Shown here piece by piece: positions 21,876-29,841 of a stretch of 64,000 bases of DNA (position 1 is its first letter; the number at the start of each line of letters is the position of its first letter). The notes below the pieces were generated by a model that was not told where the DNA came from, ran no database searches, and saw nothing but the letters and a program-made list of their open reading frames with translations. Location: the NCBI RefSeq assembly GCF_900167065.1, contig NZ_FUYA01000006.1, positions 145,961 to 209,960 of the forward strand, in the 5' to 3' direction. Both the position numbers and the translations under genes were made by a program. This stretch comes from Desulfobaculum bizertense DSM 18034. Its GTDB lineage: Bacteria > Desulfobacterota > Desulfovibrionia > Desulfovibrionales > Desulfovibrionaceae.

Positions 21876-23041
21876 TCGTCATCGCCGCCGTTGGTGTGAA
21901 TGGTGGGAACAACACTCATGCCAATGCGCAGGGGCGGAATTCCCTCCGTTTTGGTCAGACGAATGCGCACAGGAATGCGCTGAACGACTTTGACATAGTT
22001 GCCAGAAGCATTCTCCGGCGGGAAAAGCGAAAAGGCAGAACCTGTTCCGGCCATAATGGATTCCACAACGCCTTCAAGAGTCACGTCGGAATACGTGTCG
22101 ACCTTGATGGTCACATGCTGACCGACGCGAACGTCTTCAAGCTGCGTTTCCTTGTAGTTGGCCGTAATCCAGAGATCCTCTGGAGCCAGTGGAACCACAG
22201 CCAGCACGGGCTGCCCAGAAGCAACAACGCGCCCGGCTTCGACGTTCTTCTTGGTGACGTACCCGTCAACAGGGGCCTTCACATCGCAGTACTTGAGATT
22301 CAGCTCAGCCTTGTGAACACGCGCCATCTGCGCTTCAACCTCACGCGACTTAATCTCGGCCAGACCTTCGCCCGTTGCGGCAAGATCAATGTTGGCAGCC
22401 AGTCGCTTGAGATCAGCCTTAGTTGCAGCGATCTCGCGCTCAACAGCGGCAACTTCTGACTCGGCACGCGACTGGGCCGCCTGCGAAGTCCGCTCGGCCA
22501 TCACGGCATCATCAAGCTGCGACTGCGGAGCCACGTCGTCCTTGACCAGTGTGCGATAGCGGCGCAGATCCTTTGCAGCCTTGATGTGCGTACTTTTTGC
22601 ACTCTCAAAGCTGTGCAGTGCCGATTCCCGTCGCTTGGCCAGCTCTTCCAGCTTCCGCTCAAGGCTGACCTTTGCTGCGGTTGCACTCTGCACCTTGTAG
22701 CCGGTCTGGCTCCGCTCCAGCGGCACACCAAGCTCCAGAGAAGCCAGCGCGGCGCGCGCCTCAGCAAGTGCCACTGTATAATCCGTCTCGTCCAGCAGGA
22801 GAAGCGACTCCCCCTTTTTCACGAACTGGTTGTCTTCCACCAAAACGTCTGTGACGTATCCGCTCACTCGCGGTGAAATCATGTAGATATGACCATCAAC
22901 AAAGGCATCGTCTGTCTGCACCTTGCCCCGCATGAACAGGAACCAGACCAGTGCAGCAACTGCCATGAGTACGAGCAGGCCAGCAAAAATTTTGCGTTTT
23001 AGCCCCGCGTGTTTTTCCGTCCCATTCTGTTCGTCTGCCAT
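21872..23041 (-). CDS. emrA: HlyD/EmrA-type membrane fusion protein
   Basis: A 389-residue periplasmic adaptor. The start at 23041 (MADEQNGTEK, AAGGA upstream) gives a cytoplasmic N-terminus and one membrane helix (about 17-38). A lipoyl half-motif follows (VQTDDAFVDGHIYMISPRVSGYV), then a long coiled-coil hairpin (about 90-230), the second lipoyl half (VKAPVDGYVTKKNVEAGRVV) and a beta-barrel domain. It is the middle gene of marR-emrA-emrB. Confidence 0.9.
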   Translation of the reverse strand: MADEQNGTEKHAGLKRKIFAGLLVLMAVAALVWFLFMRGKVQTDDAFVDGHIYMISPRVSGYVTDVLVEDNQFVKKGESLLLLDETDYTVALAEARAALASLELGVPLERSQTGYKVQSATAAKVSLERKLEELAKRRESALHSFESAKSTHIKAAKDLRRYRTLVKDDVAPQSQLDDAVMAERTSQAAQSRAESEVAAVEREIAATKADLKRLAANIDLAATGEGLAEIKSREVEAQMARVHKAELNLKYCDVKAPVDGYVTKKNVEAGRVVASGQPVLAVVPLAPEDLWITANYKETQLEDVRVGQHVTIKVDTYSDVTLEGVVESIMAGTGSAFSLFPPENASGNYVKVVQRIPVRIRLTKTEGIPPLRIGMSVVPTIHTNGGDDE

Positions 23042-23045
23042 ACCG

Positions 23046-23516
23046 CTATCCTTCTTCCACTTCTTTTCGAAGCGGCTCATCGTTTACTGAAGATTCCATA
23101 TTTTTCGCCACTCGCTGCAAAACACTTATGCAGGTTTGCAGCTCCTCGTCCGGAATATTTTCCGTCACATTCACGTTGCAGCGAATCAGTGTTCCAATAA
23201 ACTCTCCCTCGAGTTTCTTGGCTTTCTCTGTCAAAAAAATAAGCTTCTTACGGGCATCTTTTGCGTCTGCCCGCTTCTCAATATATCCTTTGTTCTCAAG
23301 GTGCCCCAGCGCCCTGGCGACTGTCCCCTTATCCATGTACAGCCTGCCCGCCAGCTCCTCCTGGCTTATCCCGTCCTCGTAGTACAGCTCCGCCATATGC
23401 ATGAACTGCCCCTTACCGATCCCAAGAGGCGAGAGCTGTCTTCCGACGTATGTCATCCCAACTCGGTTACACACCGAAATACAGCGACCAAGTATTCCGT
23501 CTCTTCTCCACACCAT
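23046..23516 (-). CDS. MarR-family transcriptional regulator
   Basis: A 156-residue winged-helix protein. The recognition region ISQEELAGRLYMDKGTVARALGHLENKGYIEKRADAKDARKK has the helix-turn-helix and the DxR wing of MarR proteins. It is the first gene of the efflux operon, four bases before emrA, so it probably represses the operon and responds to a pump substrate. GGAG precedes the ATG. Confidence 0.9.
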   Translation of the reverse strand: MVWRRDGILGRCISVCNRVGMTYVGRQLSPLGIGKGQFMHMAELYYEDGISQEELAGRLYMDKGTVARALGHLENKGYIEKRADAKDARKKLIFLTEKAKKLEGEFIGTLIRCNVNVTENIPDEELQTCISVLQRVAKNMESSVNDEPLRKEVEEG

Positions 23517-23601
23517 GGCCTCTCCTTCAGCTCGAATTCGTATTTCTCTATTCTTCTTCTCTAACGTGAAAATCGTTGGACATGCAACTAAATTATTTTC
23601 T

Positions 23602-23618
23602 CATATAAAAAGCATATG
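23602..23618. promoter_or_regulatory. Candidate MarR operator
   Basis: CATAT-N7-ATATG inverted repeat in the AT-rich region between the divergent marR and plsY genes. Assigned by position only. Confidence 0.3.
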
Positions 23619-23769
23619 TTTTTTCTATGAAAACAAGGATTTTAGGTAGAAAGCAGGGCTGCTTTTGCCCCATTTTATACGCTGCAAATCTCTGCTACAG
23701 TGCGTCTTGCTCATCTGCATAAGTGCTGCTACCCCATTCATGACGACACTTTTTTTTAAGGAGAAACAC

Positions 23770-24360
23770 ATGCTGTCACTCGGTTGGATCGCCGTTACCT
23801 ATCTGCTTGGCGCAGTGCCCTTTGGACTTTTTGTTGGCCGCATATTTTGTGGCATCGACCCGCGGCTCGACGGAAGCCACAACACAGGCTCAACAAACGT
23901 CGCCCGCCTTTGCGGCTTTCGCTATGGCGTGCTGACGCTCCTGTTTGACGCAGGCAAAGGCTTCCTGCCCGTCTACCTCGCCTCCACCTTCAGCGACTCC
24001 ACCTTCTTCCTCGGACTCGTCGCCCTCGCCGCCGTCGCCGGGCACGTCTACTCTGTCTTCCTCGACTGGAAAGGTGGCAAGGCCGTCGCAACAACCGTCG
24101 GCGCCTTCCTCGCCCTCGCCCCCGGCGCACTCCTCCTCTCCTGTCTCGTCTTTATCGGCGTCGTCCTCGCCTCTGGCTTCGTCTCCCTCGGCTCCCTCGC
24201 TCTCGTCTCCGCTCTCGTCCTCTTCCTCATCCTCTCCGGACAGTTTGGACTCGCCTTCTTCGCCGCTCTCATCGCCGCTCTCGTCTTTTACCGACACGCT
24301 GATAATATTCAGCGACTCGCTCACGGAACTGAAAAAAGCTGGAAAAAAAAGAAAAATTAA
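23770..24360 (+). CDS. plsY: Glycerol-3-phosphate acyltransferase PlsY
   Basis: A 196-residue membrane enzyme that acylates glycerol-3-phosphate from acyl-phosphate, the first step of phospholipid synthesis. The ATG at 23770 follows AAGGAG. The three PlsY motifs are present: GSHNTGSTNVAR (phosphate binding), DAGKGFLPV, and GHVYSVFLDWKGGKAVATT. About five membrane helices. The 3' third is unusually rich in CTC/TCC codons. No terminator; repeat copy 4 starts 13 bases after the stop codon. Confidence 0.92.
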   Translation: MLSLGWIAVTYLLGAVPFGLFVGRIFCGIDPRLDGSHNTGSTNVARLCGFRYGVLTLLFDAGKGFLPVYLASTFSDSTFFLGLVALAAVAGHVYSVFLDWKGGKAVATTVGAFLALAPGALLLSCLVFIGVVLASGFVSLGSLALVSALVLFLILSGQFGLAFFAALIAALVFYRHADNIQRLAHGTEKSWKKKKN

Positions 24361-24373
24361 TAAGAAGAAAGAA

Positions 24374-24860
24374 TTGGGGGCCTGCCCCAGCACGTTAGCG
24401 CTGGATGGGTGGGTGGGAAGAAGAAGATTGGGGGCCTGCCCCCAACCCCCCGCGTAAGGGAATGATTCCCTTACGTATCCTCATCGAGTTTGAATTCCCT
24501 CCACGCTTCGCGTGAATGAAATTCAAACTTGTTGGGCATAACGTCGAGAGCCTCTTTCTCTTTCCCGCGCGTTCGCCACCATTTTCTTTCTGAACGCTTG
24601 CGTTCAGAAAGAAAATAAGTGCGGTAGAAAAAGGCAGAAGAACACGGGGTAGGGAAACGCCCACTAGGCCAAAAATAAGGGGCCGGATGCAAGGGAAAGC
24701 CAACGGCTTTCACACATCCGGCCCCTTATTTTTGGGCGATAGCGGGATTCCCAAGGGCCTCGTCCTTGGGCGGGGTCAAGGGGCAGCGCCCCTTGCAGGG
24801 TTTGGGGCAGCGCCCCAATAAAACTGCGCCCCTTGCAGAGCACGAGACGGAGTCTCGTAT
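24374..24860 (-). repeat. Multi-hairpin intergenic element, copy 4 (reverse)
   Basis: Full copy read on the minus strand: H1 24842-24858, an additional TTGGGGC/GCCCCAA hairpin next to H2, H3, and H4 of the first type with arm AAAAATAAGGGGCCGGATG. H5 has a fully paired TTTCTTTCTGAACGC core; H6 is the first type with one true mismatch; H7 24453-24475; H8 TTGGGGGC/GCCCCCAA; H9 CCAGCGC/GTGCTGG. It lies between the convergent ends of plsY and glnA. On the glnA side an ordinary terminator intervenes. Confidence 0.92.
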
Positions 24861-24895
24861 CCCCACCCACCTCAGACACCACCTGTTCAAATGCC

Positions 24896-24928
24896 AAAAA
24901 AATCCCCCCTCACGAGGAGGGGGGATTA
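24896..24928 (-). terminator. Intrinsic terminator of glnA
   Basis: ATCCCCCCTC / GAGGGGGGAT arms followed on the minus strand by seven T. Confidence 0.88.
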
Positions 24929-24963
24929 CGCTTTCAACGAATGGGGGAAAGAAGTTGTGGAGA

Positions 24964-26310
24964 TTAGAGTACGGGGAGGTACTTGTTAATCTCGAACTCG
25001 GAGACGTGGGTACGGTACTCGTCCCACTCAGCGAGTTTGTTCTCGACGAGGTTCCGGTGGAGGGATTCGCCGAGGGTTTCTTTCATAAGCTCGGACTTTT
25101 CGAGTTCCTTAGCGGCGGAGTAAAGGTCGCCGGGGAGGGATTCGATGCCGTGGGTATCCATATCGACTTCATTGAAGGCGAAGATGTTTTCTTCAACGGC
25201 GGGAGCGAGCTCGTAGCCTTCCTCGATGCCTTTGAGGCCAGCGGCGAGCTGGACAGCGAAGCAAAGGTAGGGGTTAGCAGCCGGATCGGGGTTACGGAGT
25301 TCGATACGGGTAGCGGCTTCCTTACCGGGCTTGTACATAGGCACGCGGATAAGAGCGGAGCGGTTACGCTGAGCCCAAGCGATGTACACAGGGGCTTCGT
25401 AGCCGGGCACGAGACGCTTGTAGGAGTTCACGAACTGGTTGGTAACGCAGCAGAATTCCTTAGCGTGCTTGAGCAGGCCAGCGATGTAGGATTTGCACTC
25501 AGCAGAGAGGCAGTTGGGGTCCTTGGGATCAAAGAAGACGTTGCGGCCGTTCTTGAAGAGGGACTGGTGGACGTGCATACCGGAGCCGTTCTGGCCATAG
25601 ATAGGCTTGGGCATAAAGGTAGCATAGGCACCGTGCTTGCGAGCGACTTCCTTAACGACGACGCGGTAGGTGGTAGCGACGTCGGCCATTTTAAGGCCTT
25701 CGTTGTAACGGAGGTCGATTTCGTGCTGAGAGGGAGCGACCTCGTGGTGGGAGTATTCGACCTGAATACCCATACGCTCGAGGGCGAAAATGATGTCACG
25801 ACGGATGTCGTTACCGAGGTCCAGCGGCGGAGCGTCGAAGTAGCCACCAACGTCGAGGAGCTGTGGGGACTTGGAGTCGCCGAAGACGAAGAACTCGAGT
25901 TCAGGGCCGACATAGAAGGTGTATCCTTTCTCAGCGGCCTTAGCGATGACCTTGCGCAGGATGTGGCGGGGGTCATTTTCGTAAGGGGTGAGGTCGGGCT
26001 TCATGATGTCGCAGAACATACGAGCGACGGGGCGCTCGGTTGGGCGCCAGGAAACCATCTGGAAAGTTGTGGGGTCGGGGATAGCGACCATGTCGGATTC
26101 TTCGATACGGGTGAAGCCGAGGATGGATGAGCCGTCAAAGCCCATGCCTTCTTCGAAAGCGGCTTCGAGTTCGTTAGGGGTAACCTGGAAGCTTTTCAGG
26201 GTACCGACGATGTCGATGAACCAGAACTGAACAAAGCTGACGTTGTAGTCACGAACGGCCTTCAGGACGTCGTCAGCGTTTTTGCAATTGAAAACGGGAG
26301 TGTTTTCCAT
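24964..26310 (-). CDS. glnA: Glutamine synthetase, type I (alpha-like)
   Basis: A 448-residue enzyme making glutamine from glutamate, ammonia and ATP. Signatures: GFDGSSILGFTRIEESDM, metal Glu in FYVGPELEFFVFG, KPIYGQNGSGMHVHQSL (ATP site) and NRSALIRVP. The adenylylation motif NLYDLP is absent and the length is that of the GSI-alpha group, so control is probably by feedback or GlnR/PII-type means rather than GlnE. The start at 26310 (MENTPVFNC) has GGAGG at 8 bases; an upstream ATG two codons earlier lies too close to that site. Confidence 0.95.
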   Translation of the reverse strand: MENTPVFNCKNADDVLKAVRDYNVSFVQFWFIDIVGTLKSFQVTPNELEAAFEEGMGFDGSSILGFTRIEESDMVAIPDPTTFQMVSWRPTERPVARMFCDIMKPDLTPYENDPRHILRKVIAKAAEKGYTFYVGPELEFFVFGDSKSPQLLDVGGYFDAPPLDLGNDIRRDIIFALERMGIQVEYSHHEVAPSQHEIDLRYNEGLKMADVATTYRVVVKEVARKHGAYATFMPKPIYGQNGSGMHVHQSLFKNGRNVFFDPKDPNCLSAECKSYIAGLLKHAKEFCCVTNQFVNSYKRLVPGYEAPVYIAWAQRNRSALIRVPMYKPGKEAATRIELRNPDPAANPYLCFAVQLAAGLKGIEEGYELAPAVEENIFAFNEVDMDTHGIESLPGDLYSAAKELEKSELMKETLGESLHRNLVENKLAEWDEYRTHVSEFEINKYLPVL

Positions 26311-26715
26311 GGTCATTTCCTCCAAAGGGTGCTGGGCGTTTTTTTATAAAAGTGACCGATCAATGGATCGGGGTGCTGCAAACTTTTCAGAGTAATTCAA
26401 AAGGCGGGCCAAAAGGAGAAAGTCCCGCTGAGCCAATTGGATAGCAAAGGGCGCCCCGGAGTGCAACAAGTTTCTTTTGACATTTTTGTGCATTTTTTCA
26501 CACTCTTTCACCTTTTTTTATTACTTTTTTGTCAAAAATACCTTTTTATCATAACTCAGCCACAAAATTTTGGCAAGCTCAGTCCTGTTTTTTTGGATGC
26601 AGCCACAAAAAAGTTCCCTCTCCGTCACGGACTCACAGGGCAAAAACTTTTTATAAGAAAAAATCCCCGCCCAGCCACGCTTCCCCGCCATATGGCGAAA
26701 ATATGACAAAAAAGT
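26311..26715. other. Intergenic region upstream of glnA
   Basis: About 400 AT-rich bases with no credible gene. It should carry the glnA promoter on the minus strand. No sigma-54 (TGGC-N8-TTGC) site was seen. Confidence 0.4.
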
Positions 26716-26746
26716 AAGACGCAGTCACGATGACTGCGTCTTTTTT
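26716..26746 (-). terminator. Intrinsic terminator of the citrate-synthase-like gene
   Basis: AAGACGCAGTCA / TGACTGCGTCTT arms. T-rich tracts lie on both sides, so it could work in either direction. Confidence 0.85.
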
Positions 26747-26794
26747 CTATTTTGCCCGAATTTTGGAGCTAAAGTGAGAAGAAAGCGTCTCCTC

Positions 26795-28633
26795 CTAAAG
26801 GATCTCTTCCTCTCCATCCTCATCGTCGCTCGCCGGGATTATCATCTCGTGCCGACGAAGCAGTTCCTCAAAACGGATGTCCGCACCAAGCACGCCCTGA
26901 ATCTCGGATTCTTCATCATCAACAGGCGTTGCCACGGTCAGACACAACTTGCCTGTGAACTGCGACTTAAAAAAGTCCGTCACATGAAGCTTGCCAGTTC
27001 TGGTCGGCACCGTGAACCACTCACGAGCAGAAAAGTCTGTGTGCTCGTCAAAAGTCTTGTACTTCTCCACGTCTTCCTTGTGGCAGATGGCGTGCGAAAC
27101 AAGGTGCCCGTTCGTGTTGATAAGATAGATGTACTGCACAAACGGGAATTCCTCGAGAAAACCATCCAGAAGCCCCTGCACCTGATCGGTACGCATCTGC
27201 CGGATTTCGTTCCGGGCAGACAGCCGGGCAATAATCCGGGCAGACAGCTTGTGCGCAATGTCCTTGAGGTGGTCGAAGTCCGTTGGGAACAGCTCGGGCA
27301 GGTACCGCTTTACCAGCGCCTTCATCTCCGCGTTGGAGAAATGCGTGGTGCGACCCTTTTCATACGTCTGCTCAATAGCCCTCGTAATGCGCCCGACAAT
27401 GGGGTGCCGCTTGTCAATGCGGTCATCTCCAGCCAAAGCAAGATGCTGGTTAATCCAGTACGCAACCCCGGCCCGACCGGACTTGTCTGTGATGATGATC
27501 GGCACAGAGCGCTTCAGAATCTTCTCCGTGTCAAAGATATTGTAGATTTCCTCATTCTTGATGAGTCCATCCACATGAATCCCGGCACTTGTCGCGTTAA
27601 AGTCACGCCCAACAAATGGATAATTGTCTGGAATCCGGTAGCCAAGCTCACGCTCAAAATACTCGCCAATCTCGCTAATGGTCTCGGTCATGGCGGCGTT
27701 GTCATCACCTGTCAACGAAATGTATTCCATGACCAGAGCTTCCAGAGGCGCGTTACCGGTCCTCTCGCCAAAGCCAAGCAGCGTTCCATTGGCTCCACTG
27801 CAACCATACAGCCACGCTGTCGCCGCATTGGTCAGTACCTTGTGGAAATCATTGTGTCCGTGCCATTCCAGCCATTCGCTCGGAACTCCGGCGTCCTGTG
27901 TAAAGGCGTTCACAATGCGCGCCACAGAGCGCGGAAGCGCTGCTCCCGGATACGGCACGCCAAAACCCATGGTGTCGCAAAGGCGAATCTTGACTGGAAG
28001 CCCGCTCCCCTTTGCAAGCTCCATCAAACGAATCGCAAACGGCACACAAAAACCCATAATGTCCGCACGCGTCACGTCCTCAAAATGACAGCGTGGAACA
28101 ATTCCCCATTCCAGAGCCTTCTCCACCAGCTCCAGATAGTCATCCATCGCCTTCTGGCGGTCTTTTTTGAGCTTGAGGTAGATGTGATAGTCCGAAACAG
28201 AGGTGAGCATACCCGTCTCTTTCAGCCCCATCTGACGCACAAGCTCCAGATCATTCTTGTTGGCACGAATCCAGCCCGTGACCTGCGGAAAGTCGTAGTC
28301 TTTGGCCAAACACGCCTTCACTGCGCGCTGGTCTTTTTTGGAATACAAAAAGAACTCACTCTGTCGAATCAGGCCAGAGTGACCACCGAGCTTATGCAAA
28401 TAATCATAGAGTGTTGCAATCTGACGGACGGTGTACGGAGGCCGTGCCTGCTGTCCATCACGAAACGTCGTGTCCGTAATGAACATGGGATCTGCAGGAT
28501 GCGGGATGGTGAACTCACCATCAAAGTTGATGCGCCCGACTTTCGTATATGGAAAGTTCTCGCGGAACAGTTCAGGACTGTCCGGGTTCTGCAAGCGATG
28601 CAGACCGGGGCTCTTGAATGTCAAGACGGACAT
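26795..28633 (-). CDS. Isopropylmalate/homocitrate-synthase family enzyme (candidate Re-citrate synthase) fused to a Cache-like domain
   Basis: A 612-residue two-part protein. Residues 45-435 are an HMG-CoA-lyase-like TIM barrel: catalytic FITDTTFRDGQQARPPYTV near 51-69, and the metal-binding HGHND motif (WLEWHGHNDFHK). The RPPYTV-containing opening resembles Clostridium kluyveri Re-citrate synthase, whose close relatives occur in Desulfovibrio; I infer acetyl-CoA plus oxaloacetate to citrate, but homocitrate or related chemistry is possible. Residues 445-595 look like a PDC/Cache sensor domain (YIYLINTNGHLVSH, REWFTVPTRTGKLHVTDFF, GVLGADIRFEEL), yet there is no membrane segment, so it would be cytoplasmic. 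Acidic tail. The start at 28633 follows AAGGAG. Confidence 0.75.
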   Translation of the reverse strand: MSVLTFKSPGLHRLQNPDSPELFRENFPYTKVGRINFDGEFTIPHPADPMFITDTTFRDGQQARPPYTVRQIATLYDYLHKLGGHSGLIRQSEFFLYSKKDQRAVKACLAKDYDFPQVTGWIRANKNDLELVRQMGLKETGMLTSVSDYHIYLKLKKDRQKAMDDYLELVEKALEWGIVPRCHFEDVTRADIMGFCVPFAIRLMELAKGSGLPVKIRLCDTMGFGVPYPGAALPRSVARIVNAFTQDAGVPSEWLEWHGHNDFHKVLTNAATAWLYGCSGANGTLLGFGERTGNAPLEALVMEYISLTGDDNAAMTETISEIGEYFERELGYRIPDNYPFVGRDFNATSAGIHVDGLIKNEEIYNIFDTEKILKRSVPIIITDKSGRAGVAYWINQHLALAGDDRIDKRHPIVGRITRAIEQTYEKGRTTHFSNAEMKALVKRYLPELFPTDFDHLKDIAHKLSARIIARLSARNEIRQMRTDQVQGLLDGFLEEFPFVQYIYLINTNGHLVSHAICHKEDVEKYKTFDEHTDFSAREWFTVPTRTGKLHVTDFFKSQFTGKLCLTVATPVDDEESEIQGVLGADIRFEELLRRHEMIIPASDDEDGEEEIL

Positions 28634-28740
28634 TTGGGGACTCCTTTGCACATGGAAGTGTCTTTATGAACAATGGAAGGAAGGCCGTGAGTGTTGCCCG
28701 AAGATACCAAAAAAGACAAACTTGGCAAATCAAGAGTTTG

Positions 28741-28783
28741 AGTCGGGAAAAGAAAAGGCGAAATGCGTCTGCATTTCGCCTTT
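28741..28783 (-). terminator. Intrinsic terminator of the 253-aa gene
   Basis: AAAGGCGAAATGC / GCATTTCGCCTTT arms, then TTCTTTTCCC on the minus strand. Confidence 0.85.
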
Positions 28784-28794
28784 AAATACCGTTA

Positions 28795-29556
28795 TTATGA
28801 ACGTCTCGCGTGTATTCGCTCCAGCTCTTCATGAAGGAGCGGATGTTCTGCATTCAGGCACTGCGCCTCACTCAGCGCCTTGAGAGCCTCATCCTTCCAC
28901 CCGCCAGAGCGCCAGCTCCGGGCAGCAAGCAAAAAGCGCAACTCTGGCTCCTCACCATAAATGGATGCCAAAAGCTTTTCATAACCACTGCCAAAAACCT
29001 CATGCACAAGGTCACGCCGGGCCACCAGAAAACGGGCCAAAAGCTCATTTTCCCGATGCCGGGGCAAGTACTGGGTCAAAAGCCGACGACAGTTGAACAA
29101 AATAAAACGAATACGGTTTATTTCGCGATGAATGCTTTCATTGGTCTGATCAAGCACATGCATAAGATCCTGAGAAATCGCATGCACATCAGCAGAAAGC
29201 TGGCGCCGATGAAGCTCGCGAAACCACGGAGCATAGTTTTGCTGCTGGTATGCGTCTTCCTTGAGCTTCATGGTGTCATGAAAAATATATCCCATGCTCC
29301 AGTCCAAAAACTGACCAAGCAGGTCATTTTCCGACGCATTTTTTTTAAAAAGCAGATGTGCGGTGTCCTTGAGACGCCACAGCAAGCCCTTGTTGGTCTC
29401 CAGACCAAGCAGGTTTTTCAACTGCACAAAATCAACGTGTCCGGTCCTGTCAAAAGCCCTGAATTCCGTCTCAAGCTCGTGATGGGCAAGACAAAAATCC
29501 CGCACGACATCACGGACAAAATCAGGCTTTTTGGCACGAATCCATGCCTTGGACAT
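28795..29556 (-). CDS. Conserved hypothetical protein, 253 aa, helical
   Basis: I do not recognise the family. The start MSKAWIRAKKPDFVRDVV at 29556 follows GGAG. The product is soluble, rich in charged residues and predicted almost entirely helical. The C-terminal 45 residues (AARSWRSGGWKDEALKALSEAQCLNAEHPLLHEELERI) look like one TPR-type helical hairpin. It has its own terminator and is divergent from the tail-fibre-like gene, with about 285 bases between start codons. Confidence 0.65.
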   Translation of the reverse strand: MSKAWIRAKKPDFVRDVVRDFCLAHHELETEFRAFDRTGHVDFVQLKNLLGLETNKGLLWRLKDTAHLLFKKNASENDLLGQFLDWSMGYIFHDTMKLKEDAYQQQNYAPWFRELHRRQLSADVHAISQDLMHVLDQTNESIHREINRIRFILFNCRRLLTQYLPRHRENELLARFLVARRDLVHEVFGSGYEKLLASIYGEEPELRFLLAARSWRSGGWKDEALKALSEAQCLNAEHPLLHEELERIHARRS

Positions 29557-29841
29557 TGCAGGGAGACTCCTTTCCCCAAGCGGGGTTGATAAGCAGACAC
29601 ACCACCCAGCCGCATTCAAAACTCATGCGACAAAACGGCGTCGTTCTGTAAAGGCGTATAAAGGAATACTCAAGACGGTGCAAAACAAAATCGCAGCACA
29701 CAAGCACGCAAGCGAAGTAACCAATCCGCCCCTCTCCAAGGCACTGGGCCAAATGCGGCAGATGGCAGAGCTGCCGGAGCTTTCTGCCTGCCCATGCTAT
29801 GTGGCTTGGCAAAACGCATAACGCCAGCCAGAGGAGGGCAT

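Noticed and set aside
23890..24393. Very acidic (Glu/Asp/Gly) frame antisense to plsY
   Set aside because: It arises from the CTC/TCC-rich codons of plsY and ends in repeat copy 4.
26311..26470. Sigma-54 promoter before glnA
   Set aside because: No TGGC-N8-TTGC match on the minus strand in the upstream region.
26774..28669. 631-codon open frame antisense to the citrate-synthase-like gene
   Set aside because: It exactly shadows the real gene and has an implausible His/Arg-rich composition.
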